Source: Chromohalobacter canadensis (lineage in GTDB: Bacteria; Pseudomonadota; Gammaproteobacteria; Pseudomonadales; Halomonadaceae). Taken from it: a DNA stretch of 64,000 nucleotides. Positions 54,232 through 62,221 of this stretch are shown here, piece after piece (position 1 is the first letter of the stretch; each line of letters begins with the position of its first letter). A program made the translations under genes and the position numbers. Under the pieces are notes generated by a model, which saw nothing but the letters and a program-made list of their open reading frames with translations, was not told the origin of the DNA and did not search any database. The DNA lies in the NCBI RefSeq assembly GCF_029544075.1, contig NZ_JAJQJH010000002.1:62001-126000 (forward strand). Direction: 5' to 3'.

Positions 54232-54255
54232 GGCCCCCTTCGGGGGGCCTTTTTT
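54232..54255 (+). terminator. Intrinsic terminator after amtB
   Basis: GGCCCCC and GGGGGCC arms with a TTCG loop are followed by six T. It separates the glnK-amtB unit from the second PII gene. Confidence 0.93.
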
Positions 54256-54304
54256 AATCCCGCGACCAGCGGTGTATGCTTGAAAGCATGATCGTTGGGC
54301 ATAA

Positions 54305-54691
<387 letters not shown>

Positions 54692-54723
54692 ACCGCGCCC
54701 TACCAGCACGATGATGCAACGAT

Positions 54724-54762
54724 GCCCCTCACTACCCTTCGATATCAGGGGCAGTGAGGGGC
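54724..54762. terminator. Inverted repeat between the second PII gene and the ankyrin gene
   Basis: Ten-base arms (GCCCCTCACT and AGTGAGGGGC) are separated by 19 bases, between convergent genes. There is no T tract, so it is terminator-like at best. Confidence 0.4.
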
Positions 54763-54811
54763 GTTATCATTTCCGGGCGGTCATTTTCGAGCAGGCGTTG
54801 CCAAGAAGCGC

Positions 54812-55333
54812 TCAGACGGCGTCCAGCATCGCGGGCGTGCGGGTCGCGCCCATTGCCGAGGCGAGCTCACTGGCCGTCATGCCCCGGCTCTCGGTGGCGC
54901 GGGGATCGGCGCCCTGGGCCAGCAGGTACTCGACGACCTCGGCGTTGTCGAACATCGCCGCGAACATCAATGCCGTCTTGTCATCTGGAGAGCGCGCGTT
55001 GACCGAGGCGCCATGCGCCACCAGCAGCTCGGCCATGGCCAAATGCCCCTTGAAAGCCGCACCGGAGAGCGGATGATGGCCATTGTCGTTGTACATCTCG
55101 GGGTCGGCGCCATGCTCGAGCAACAATTGCGTAGCCTCGAGATGACCATGGTAGCTAGCCAGCATCAGTAAACTATCGCCCTTGTCGTTGCACATGTTCG
55201 GCGGCAGCCCTTGGGCCAGCCAGCCACGCAGCTTTTCTGTCTCGCCGTTGCGTGCGCTGTTGAAGATCTCCGTGGCCAGGCGAATCGTGGCCTCATCCAG
55301 CTCGGCGTTGGCGGTGTCGTGATCATCCGACAT
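54812..55333 (-). CDS. Ankyrin-repeat protein
   Basis: The 173-residue cytoplasmic protein has about four ankyrin repeats (from residue 25 onward), with typical DKGDSLLMLASYHGH, NGHHPLSGAAFKGH and DKTALMFAAMFDN turns. It has no signal peptide. Ankyrin repeats mediate protein binding; the partner is unknown. The start is the ATG at 55333 with GGAG upstream; the frame is open further but without a ribosome-binding site. Confidence 0.88.
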   Translation of the reverse strand: MSDDHDTANAELDEATIRLATEIFNSARNGETEKLRGWLAQGLPPNMCNDKGDSLLMLASYHGHLEATQLLLEHGADPEMYNDNGHHPLSGAAFKGHLAMAELLVAHGASVNARSPDDKTALMFAAMFDNAEVVEYLLAQGADPRATESRGMTASELASAMGATRTPAMLDAV

Positions 55334-55443
55334 CGTGACTTGCTCCTTGTGGCATCTCCGTGTGACATCTGGTATCGAGCGTAGCATGCCGTTTCACGCG
55401 ACGCGCCACTCTTCAGCCACCCATCAAGAGCCTCGCGAGTCCC

Positions 55444-56328
55444 ATGTTGGATATCAAGTATTACGTATTGATTGACGCCATTGCTACCCACGGTACGGTG
55501 CACGATGCCGCCGCCGCCATCGGCATCACCCAGCCCGCAGCGACGCATCGCATTCGGGAGATGGAACGCCGCCTGGGCGTCGCCCTTTTCCATCGCGAAG
55601 GGCGCCGGCTGACGCTTTCCGCCTCGGGCGAGCGCTTACTCGACACTGCCCACGCGGTGCTTCCACAGCTACGCCGCGCCGAACTCGAAGCATGGCAACT
55701 GGCACGCCGTGCTGAACCCGCCTTGCGCCTTGGCATCGGCCCCTACGACACCTTCTCGCGGGCGATCCCGCACCTTTACGATCAGCATGAACACGACATC
55801 GATCTGGTGCGTTTGCCCATGGCGGACATGACCACGGCCTTGCTCGCCAACCGGGTCGACATGATCTGCATGATCGAAGTGCCCTCACAGCGCGGCATCT
55901 CCCACCAGTTGCTGTTCGAGGAACCGCTAGTGGCCGTGTTGCCGCCCGGGCATCCTTATGCAAAGAGCGACGCGGTGCCCGCCGAAGTCTTCGATCAAGG
56001 CCGACATTTCACCTACAGCATCACCCCCGAATCCGGTCATGAATTCGAGCATTTCTTTCAACCGGCGGGCGTCTATCCCTCGCACATGGTGCAGATCGAG
56101 TCGGTCACCTTGATTCTCGAGCTGGTCGCCGCCGGTAAGGGGGTGAGCATCCTTTCGCGCTGGGCCGCGCGGGACGCCCATCAGGCCGGACACGTCGTCA
56201 TGCGCCCCTTGGCCGGCGACCTTCCGCGCGTCCCCTGGTACCTGGCCTATACGCAAATGCCCCACATCGCTGCCGTTGCCGACTCTCTGGCGGAAACGCT
56301 ACGTCACCTTTATCGCGCCGATGAGTAA
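55444..56328 (+). CDS. LysR-family transcriptional regulator
   Basis: The 294-residue regulator has an N-terminal winged helix (residues 1-60, with AAAAIGITQPAATHRIREME as recognition helix area) and a periplasmic-binding-protein-like effector domain. It is transcribed in the same direction as the 2-oxoglutarate oxygenase gene that follows after 199 bases, and is the natural candidate to control that gene and the M24 gene. The effector is unknown. Confidence 0.88.
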   Translation: MLDIKYYVLIDAIATHGTVHDAAAAIGITQPAATHRIREMERRLGVALFHREGRRLTLSASGERLLDTAHAVLPQLRRAELEAWQLARRAEPALRLGIGPYDTFSRAIPHLYDQHEHDIDLVRLPMADMTTALLANRVDMICMIEVPSQRGISHQLLFEEPLVAVLPPGHPYAKSDAVPAEVFDQGRHFTYSITPESGHEFEHFFQPAGVYPSHMVQIESVTLILELVAAGKGVSILSRWAARDAHQAGHVVMRPLAGDLPRVPWYLAYTQMPHIAAVADSLAETLRHLYRADE

Positions 56329-56527
56329 AGGCGAGGCGCGCCGCCATGGGCTTGCGACCGAACGATAAGAATCTCGTCGCAGATGGCCGGACATTCTCAT
56401 TAGTTTCACCCTCCCCGGGCTTTTACCGTATCGCCACTCTTTCGTCATGAACGGCTCGTCACGACCGGCTAGCGCCGACTGGCCGGCCACGACTGGCTAA
56501 CTACGATCCATCAGGAGGGGCGATCTC

Positions 56528-57424
56528 ATGTCACAGGCAACACTCGCAACCCAGGCCACCAAGCAAGACGTCACCGCCGAGCATCATCCCCTGGCGCGGT
56601 TCATCGACCTCGAACGCTATCCGATCCTGGAGCGCGATAGTGACGCCTACCGGGCCACTGTCGAGGGCGTGCGCGATCAACTGCGCACCGACGGCTGCGC
56701 CCTGTTGTCGAAGTTCATCCGCGAAGACCTCATCGAGCCGCTGCGCGAGGAAAGCGAGGCCTTGGCACCGCAAGCGTTCTATTCGGACAACAACGTCAAT
56801 CCCTACGTCACGCCGGACGATCCGTCGCTGCCCGAGGATCACCCCGCTCGCTTCTTTCAGCACTACACCAATGGTTTCGTGGCGCGCGACTTGATCCCCG
56901 AGGACGCCATCGTCCAGCAGCTCTATCGCGACCCCGACTTTCAACGCTTCGTCGCCGATTGCCTCGAAGAGCCGGTGATTTACGAGTTCGCCGACCCCAT
57001 CGCGGGGCTGGTCATCAACGTGATGCCCGACGACACCGAGCTGCCCTGGCACTTCGACACCAACGAATTCATCGTCAGCCTGATGACGCGGCGTCCCAAC
57101 GAAGGCGGCGAATTCCAGTACGCACCCAACATCCGTCGTCCGGGCGACGAGAACTTCGCGGCCGTTCAGCGCGTGCTCGAAGGCGATCATACCGACGTCG
57201 AGTCGTTGACGCTCAACACCGGCGACCTGCAGCTCTTCAAGGGACGCTACTCCATGCACCGTGTCGACGCCGCCAAGGGCCAACGCCTGTGCACCCTGCT
57301 CGGCTACGCCAAGACGCCCGACATGATGGGTAGCCTGGAGCACACCCGGCGCATCTACGGTCGCGTCACGCAGCAACACATCGACGCCGACAATCAGCGC
57401 CGTCACGACGCGCTCATGGGCTAA
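56528..57424 (+). CDS. HalD/BesD-family 2-oxoglutarate Fe(II) oxygenase
   Basis: The 298-residue protein has the double-stranded beta-helix core of the BesD/HalD group. The iron-binding triad is His175-x-Asp177 in PWHFDTNE and His244 in YSMHRVD, with Arg253 for 2-oxoglutarate. Radical halogenases of this family have Gly or Ala in place of the Asp; the Asp here predicts hydroxylation. Known relatives act on free amino acids such as lysine. A ribosome-binding site AGGAGGGG precedes the ATG. The next gene, 57 bases away, encodes an M24 protein. Confidence 0.8.
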   Translation: MSQATLATQATKQDVTAEHHPLARFIDLERYPILERDSDAYRATVEGVRDQLRTDGCALLSKFIREDLIEPLREESEALAPQAFYSDNNVNPYVTPDDPSLPEDHPARFFQHYTNGFVARDLIPEDAIVQQLYRDPDFQRFVADCLEEPVIYEFADPIAGLVINVMPDDTELPWHFDTNEFIVSLMTRRPNEGGEFQYAPNIRRPGDENFAAVQRVLEGDHTDVESLTLNTGDLQLFKGRYSMHRVDAAKGQRLCTLLGYAKTPDMMGSLEHTRRIYGRVTQQHIDADNQRRHDALMG

Positions 57425-57481
57425 CACCGCCTCGCGTACGTCACCAAGCGTCTCGTTCACTCTTTACAAGGATGCCTTTCA

Positions 57482-58750
57482 ATGGGCGATATCGTATCAC
57501 TCGCCGGGTCCGTCCCCACGGGCGGCCCCTACACCGACGGCGGCTTTCGTCACGCCACGCTCGATGCCGAGCTGCTCTCGCGCGTCGAGCGCTACCGGCT
57601 GCAACGCCTGCGCCAGCAGATGAAGCATCACGAGCTGGACGCGGTGATCCTGTTCGATCCCATCAACATTCGTTATGCCTGCGGCGTGCGCAACATGCAG
57701 GTTTACTCGCAGCGCAACCCTGCGCGCTACCTCTACGTCGCGGCGGACGGCCCGGTGGTGCTGTTTGAGTTCAGCGCCTGCCTGCATCTGGCAGCCAACG
57801 CCGAATTGCTCGACGAGGTGCATCCCGCCCGGGCGGTAATGCCGCAGTACAGCGGTCCGCGCTGTGCGGCGCATACCCAGGCCTTTGTCGATGACATCCG
57901 CGGCCTGTTCGAGCGCTCGCACACCCAAGGGCAACGTCTGGGCATCGAATCCGCACCCACCGGCGCCATCGAGGCGCTGGGCCAGGCCGGATTCCAGCTA
58001 ACCGATGCCGCTACCGTGGTCGAGGGCGCCAAGTCGATCAAGAGTGTCGACGAGCTGGCGCTCATCCACCGCTCCGTGACCCTGACCGAAGCCGCGATGA
58101 CGCGCATGGAAGCCGCCATTCGCCCCGGCATGAGCGAAAACGAGCTGTGGTCGATCTTCAACCAGCATGTGCTGGCGACCGGTGGCGAATACGCCGAGAC
58201 TCGACTCCTGAGCTCCGGCGCGCGCACCAATCCATGGTTCCAGGAATGCTCGGACAAGATCATCGCCCCGGGCGAGCTAGTGGCCTTCGATACCGACATC
58301 GTCGGCTGCTTCGGCTACTACACGGATTTCTCGCGGACCTTCCACGTGCCCGGCGCAGGCGCGCCCAATGCCGAGCAGAAAGAGCTATATCGCATGGCCG
58401 CCGACCAGCTCGAGCGCAATATCGCCCTGCTGCGTCCCGGCATGAGCTTTCGCGACTACTCGCAACAAGCGTGGCCGATACCCGACGGCTATCGCGAGAA
58501 TCGCTACCTGGACATCGTCCACGGCTGCGGCATGACCGGCGAATGGCCACTGATCGCCCACGACATGGATTGGGACGACGTCGGCTACGACGGCGCCATA
58601 GAGCCCGGTATGACGCTCTGCGTCGAGGCTTATATCGGCCACCGCGACGGCACCGAGGGCGTCAAGCTGGAAGAACAGGTGCTGATCACCGAAGATGGCA
58701 TCGAGCGTCTCTCAACTTACGGCTATTCCGACACGCTGATGGCAGAATAA
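57482..58750 (+). CDS. M24-family protein of the DddP type
   Basis: The 422-residue protein has the creatinase N-domain and an M24 pita-bread C-domain. The metal ligands Asp270, Asp272, Asp282, His347, Glu382 and Glu397 are spaced as in the DMSP lyase DddP (295, 297, 307, 371, 406, 421), with a constant offset. Early FDPINIRYACG and NMQVYSQRN also resemble DddP. Six residues past His347 there is Gly353, where the proposed catalytic Asp of DddP would align, so DMSP cleavage is doubtful. Ectoine hydrolase DoeA is another M24 relative. AAGGA precedes the start. Confidence 0.8.
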   Translation: MGDIVSLAGSVPTGGPYTDGGFRHATLDAELLSRVERYRLQRLRQQMKHHELDAVILFDPINIRYACGVRNMQVYSQRNPARYLYVAADGPVVLFEFSACLHLAANAELLDEVHPARAVMPQYSGPRCAAHTQAFVDDIRGLFERSHTQGQRLGIESAPTGAIEALGQAGFQLTDAATVVEGAKSIKSVDELALIHRSVTLTEAAMTRMEAAIRPGMSENELWSIFNQHVLATGGEYAETRLLSSGARTNPWFQECSDKIIAPGELVAFDTDIVGCFGYYTDFSRTFHVPGAGAPNAEQKELYRMAADQLERNIALLRPGMSFRDYSQQAWPIPDGYRENRYLDIVHGCGMTGEWPLIAHDMDWDDVGYDGAIEPGMTLCVEAYIGHRDGTEGVKLEEQVLITEDGIERLSTYGYSDTLMAE

Positions 58751-58807
58751 CGCCATAGCGCATCACTCTTTCTCATCCCTTTCGATTCATCAACACAAAA
58801 AGGACGC

Positions 58808-58950
58808 GTTTGACTGCTCCCCGCCCTGAAGGATGGGGGTTCCCAATTCACCGAGAACCGGACACGGAGACGGGCTCCATGCCGCTTACATTCTCTCCAA
58901 GGGCTAACACCGCCAGCCCGGCGGCTTTGATATTACGCGCGGCGTTGATG
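58808..58950 (-). ncRNA. Predicted omega/reRNA of TnpB
   Basis: TnpB guide RNAs are made from the 3' end of tnpB and the right end of the element, and take their guide from flanking DNA. By analogy the scaffold here should cover the last tnpB codons and the terminal hairpin, with the guide reading out into the M24 side (below 58808). Position is inferred, not seen as a motif. Confidence 0.35.
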
Positions 58951-60002
58951 TCACGGTCGTGGGTAACCCCGCAGGCGGGGCAGTCCCAGGCACGAACGCT
59001 CAGCGGTAGCGCGTCTTTGATGTGTCCGCAATCCGAGCAGCGCTTGGAGCTGGGATACCACGGGTCGATCCTAACCAGTTGGCGTCCGGCCCACTGTGCC
59101 TTGTATTCAAGCTGGCGGGCGAACTCGCCCCAGCCAGCATCGGCAATGGCCTTGGCAAGGCTCGGGTTGCGGAGCATGTTCTTCACTTTCAAGGATTCGA
59201 CGCAGACCACTTGGTTCTCGTTAATCAGTCTGCGAGACAGCTTGTGCAAGCGGTCCATTCGGCAATCGGAGATCTTCGCGTGAAGTCGCGCCACTCGCTT
59301 TCTGGCCTTGGCGCGGTTGGCGGAGCCGAGCTTCTTCTTGCTCAACCGTCGCTGTGCCTTGGCCAGACGAGCCGCGTATTTAGCGGTATGGCGGGGATTG
59401 CCGATTCGTTCTCCCTGATCGGTGATAAACAGGTCTTTCAGGCCCAGATCGATACCGGTCATCCGAGGGGTGACGGGCAGCGTCTTGGGAGTGAACTCAC
59501 ACAGGCAACTGACAAAGTAGCGGCCTGCCGAGTCCTTGGAAATCGTGATGGTCGTCGGCTCGCTGGGCAGCTCACGGCTCCAGCGGATAGCGAGCGGCTC
59601 CTTGCACTTGGCCAGGAACAGCTGACCATTTCGATACTTGAAGGCCGAGCGCGTGAACTCCGCCGCCTGGCGGTGCCGCTTGTTCTTGAAGGTCGGGTAA
59701 CGGGCACGGCCTTCAAAGAAGTTCTTGAAGGCCGCCTGCTGGTGGCGAAGACACTGCTGAAGCGGAACCGAACTAACTTCGTTGAGAAACGCAGTTTCGT
59801 CGGCTTTCTTCATCCGCGTCAGGTAAGCGTTGGCCTCAACGTAACCTATCCGCTCTTGGCGCTGGTAGAAGGCATCCGTGCGGTAACGCAACACCGCGTT
59901 ATAGACGAAACGTACACAACCGAACGTCCGGGCAAGCAACTGAGCTTGCTCAGGCGTCGGGTAGAAGCGGTATTGGTAGGCGCGTTTCGTCATGCGTAAC
60001 AT
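58848..60002 (-). CDS. tnpB: TnpB, RNA-guided transposon nuclease
   Basis: The 384-residue protein appears complete. The split RuvC active site shows Asp185 (GIDLGLKD), Glu269 (VCVESLKV) and Asp351 (DRDINAARN). A zinc finger is formed by Cys322, Cys325, Cys341 and Cys344. The N-terminal YRFYPTPEQ segment is standard. TnpB makes RNA-guided cuts that favour keeping the transposon. The start is ATG at 60002 or 59993; an earlier GTG is less likely. Confidence 0.88.
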   Translation of the reverse strand: MLRMTKRAYQYRFYPTPEQAQLLARTFGCVRFVYNAVLRYRTDAFYQRQERIGYVEANAYLTRMKKADETAFLNEVSSVPLQQCLRHQQAAFKNFFEGRARYPTFKNKRHRQAAEFTRSAFKYRNGQLFLAKCKEPLAIRWSRELPSEPTTITISKDSAGRYFVSCLCEFTPKTLPVTPRMTGIDLGLKDLFITDQGERIGNPRHTAKYAARLAKAQRRLSKKKLGSANRAKARKRVARLHAKISDCRMDRLHKLSRRLINENQVVCVESLKVKNMLRNPSLAKAIADAGWGEFARQLEYKAQWAGRQLVRIDPWYPSSKRCSDCGHIKDALPLSVRAWDCPACGVTHDRDINAARNIKAAGLAVLALGENVSGMEPVSVSGSR

Positions 60003-60128
60003 TATATAAAACTTAAACTCAAAGATAGCAACCACTCAAGAAGGAGGCAGCGAGAATAGGGTCGTCCCACAGACGACGCGCTATCCCTCCCCGCACTAGA
60101 AGTACGGGGTATCTCGCGCAAAAATCTG

Positions 60129-60983
60129 ATGAAACCGTTGACTCCCCTTTTCGTCGCCTTTGGTCTGGCCGGCCTCTCGATGACCGCCTCGGCCGATGAC
60201 ACGCTGACCATCGGTACCAACAACTGGTCGGAAAACATCGCCGTCTCGCACATGTGGCAGCAATTGCTCGAAGAGCAAGGCTACGACGTCAACCTGACGA
60301 CTACCGGCAAAAGCGTGCTCTTCAGCGGGCTGGCACAAGGCGATCTGGATATCTCGCTGGAAGTCTGGCTCCCGCATGGCGACGCCCAGTACATCAAGCC
60401 TTACGAGGATAAGATCGACGTTCACGATGCCTGGTTCGACGGCGCCCAAGACGAACTGGTGGTACCGGCTTACATGGAAGACATCAATAGCATCAGCGAT
60501 CTCAGGGACAATGCCGAGCGCTTCAACTACCAGAACGAGCCGACCATCATCGGCATCGAATCGGGCTCGGCCATCTCCGGCGAGACTGAAAACGCCATCA
60601 AGAGTTACGATCTGCCGTTCCGTCAGTTGAACAGCTCCGGCCCGGCCATGCTCGCGGCCCTCGAGGAAGCCTACGCCAACGAAGAGCCCATCGCCGTCAC
60701 GCTCTGGCAGCCGCACTGGGCCTACGCGCAGTACGACCTCAAAGCGCTCGAGGATCCCAAGAAGAGCTATGGCGGCGGTGACGACATCATGTGGATGTCG
60801 CCCAAGGGCTTTGGCGAGGAGCACCCCGAGGTCACCGAGATGCTCGACACCTGGCACATGAGCCACGCCCAGTTGGCCGATCTCATGCTGACCATCGAAA
60901 ATGTCGGCGACCCCACGCAAGGCGCCAAGCAGTGGATCGAGGAACATCGCGATCTCATCGACAGCTGGCTCGACAAGGAGTGA
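60129..60983 (+). CDS. Betaine-type ABC transporter substrate-binding protein
   Basis: The 284-residue periplasmic protein has a signal peptide (about 1-22, TASA-DDT) and the OpuAC/ProX fold. Trp residues in GTNNWSEN, LEVWLPHG and TLWQPHW can form the aromatic cage for a quaternary ammonium ligand such as glycine betaine, choline, carnitine or butyrobetaine. No permease or ATPase gene is adjacent. The transposon ends eight bases before the ATG and no ribosome-binding site is present; a good AAAAAGGA lies on the far side at 58797-58803. Confidence 0.88.
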   Translation: MKPLTPLFVAFGLAGLSMTASADDTLTIGTNNWSENIAVSHMWQQLLEEQGYDVNLTTTGKSVLFSGLAQGDLDISLEVWLPHGDAQYIKPYEDKIDVHDAWFDGAQDELVVPAYMEDINSISDLRDNAERFNYQNEPTIIGIESGSAISGETENAIKSYDLPFRQLNSSGPAMLAALEEAYANEEPIAVTLWQPHWAYAQYDLKALEDPKKSYGGGDDIMWMSPKGFGEEHPEVTEMLDTWHMSHAQLADLMLTIENVGDPTQGAKQWIEEHRDLIDSWLDKE

Positions 60984-61148
60984 CCTCCCCGGGCCGGTCC
61001 ATCAGGACCGGCCCTTACCGCTTTATCTCCCGCCAGCACTGCCTCCCGACGCGTACCCCTATTCAAGCGGAATTTGCTATGGTAATCGCCTCGCGCGCCT
61101 CGGCGCGTCAACGTTCGCCGCCTGAGTCGCCACCGCCACGGGGGAGAG

Positions 61149-62129
61149 ATGCGTCTACATTATGCCGGGGCGTCACCCGAGCCCATCGGCTTTCTACTCT
61201 TGCCGCGCTTCTCGATGATGGCGTTCTTCTCCGCTATCGAGCCGCTGCGCATCGCCAACCGCATCGCCGGAGAGCGGCTTTTCACCTGGCGCGTGATCGG
61301 CCTGGACGGCGCCTCGGTCACCGCCAGCAACGACATGACGCTGCTCGCCGACGACACCCTCGCCTCGGCACCCGCGCTGCCCAGCATCGCCATCTGTGCC
61401 AGCTTCGAGCCCGAGGAGCGCCTGACCCGCCACTTGCTGCATTGGCTGCATCAGCGCCATCAAGGCGACTGCGTGCTGGGCGGCATCGACACCGGCAGCC
61501 TGATCCTCGCCCGCGCCGGCTTGCTCGAGGGGCAGCGTGTCACCCTGCACTGGGAAAGCCTTCCGGCGTTTCGCGAGCGCTTCCCCGAGATCGACGCCGT
61601 CGAGTCGCTGTTCGAAGTCGGCCCACGCGGCTTCTCCTGTGCCGGCGGCACCGCTGCGATGGACATGACACTGGACCTGATCGCCCGCCGCCATGGCGAT
61701 GCGCTGGCCGCTGACGTTTCCGAGCAGTTGATTCACGCCCGCATGCGGCCCCGCCACGACCACCAGCGTCATGATCTGACCCAGCGTCTGGGGACCCACA
61801 AGCACAGCGTGATCGAGGCCGTCGCCCTGATGGAGCGTCATCTCGAGACGCCACTGTCGCTCGCGCGACTCGCCGCCCGTATCGGTATCTCGCTGCGCCA
61901 GCTACAGCGGCTCTTCGAACAGGAGCTCGGCGAGCGGCCACGCGATCATTATCTGCGTCTACGCTTGCAGCATGCCCGCCAGCTATTGCGGGAAACCGAC
62001 CGCGACATTCTTAGCATTGGGCTAGCCAGCGGCTTCACCTCCGCGTCCAGTTTCTCGCGAGCCTACAAGCAGCTTTTCGGCGCCAGCCCGCGCCAGACAC
62101 GCCGCCCGCACTCTGACGACACAACATGA
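61149..62129 (+). CDS. GlxA-family AraC-type regulator, CdhR-like
   Basis: The 326-residue protein has an N-terminal DJ-1/PfpI-like domain (about 8-200) and two C-terminal helix-turn-helix motifs (about 222-320, with LARLAARIGISLRQLQRLF). This plan is shared by the regulators CdhR and GbdR of carnitine and glycine betaine catabolism in Pseudomonas. GAGAG precedes the start. The flanking binding-protein and oxygenase genes support control of quaternary-amine use. Confidence 0.85.
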   Translation: MRLHYAGASPEPIGFLLLPRFSMMAFFSAIEPLRIANRIAGERLFTWRVIGLDGASVTASNDMTLLADDTLASAPALPSIAICASFEPEERLTRHLLHWLHQRHQGDCVLGGIDTGSLILARAGLLEGQRVTLHWESLPAFRERFPEIDAVESLFEVGPRGFSCAGGTAAMDMTLDLIARRHGDALAADVSEQLIHARMRPRHDHQRHDLTQRLGTHKHSVIEAVALMERHLETPLSLARLAARIGISLRQLQRLFEQELGERPRDHYLRLRLQHARQLLRETDRDILSIGLASGFTSASSFSRAYKQLFGASPRQTRRPHSDDTT

Positions 62130-62221
62130 CGACTGACGGCAAGAAGCCGTCGCTTGGGGTGTAAATATGAATGCCGAGTCAAGCCATGCTGGGACTACGT
62201 TTTGTAGCCAAGGATGCCGTC

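Larger units (their letters stand above)
58808..60121 (-). mobile_element. IS200/IS605-group, TnpB-only insertion (IS1341 type)
   Basis: The element carries tnpB but no tnpA. Subterminal hairpins mark the ends: CCCC-CCT/AGG-GGGG at 58819-58838 next to the tnpB stop, and CCCCG/CGGGG at 60089-60109 upstream of tnpB. No target duplication is seen, as expected for the group. The boundaries are accurate to a few bases only. It separates the M24 gene from the binding-protein gene. Confidence 0.75.

Noticed and set aside
56528-57424. Radical halogenase annotation
   Set aside because: The iron-binding Asp is retained in HFD, which blocks chloride binding in known enzymes.
57482-58750. Plain Xaa-Pro aminopeptidase annotation
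   Set aside because: Ligand spacing and the FDPINIRYACG and DTD patterns are those of the DddP branch of M24.
59022-59999. 325-codon open frame opposite tnpB
   Set aside because: tnpB shows all catalytic residues on the other strand; this product shows none.
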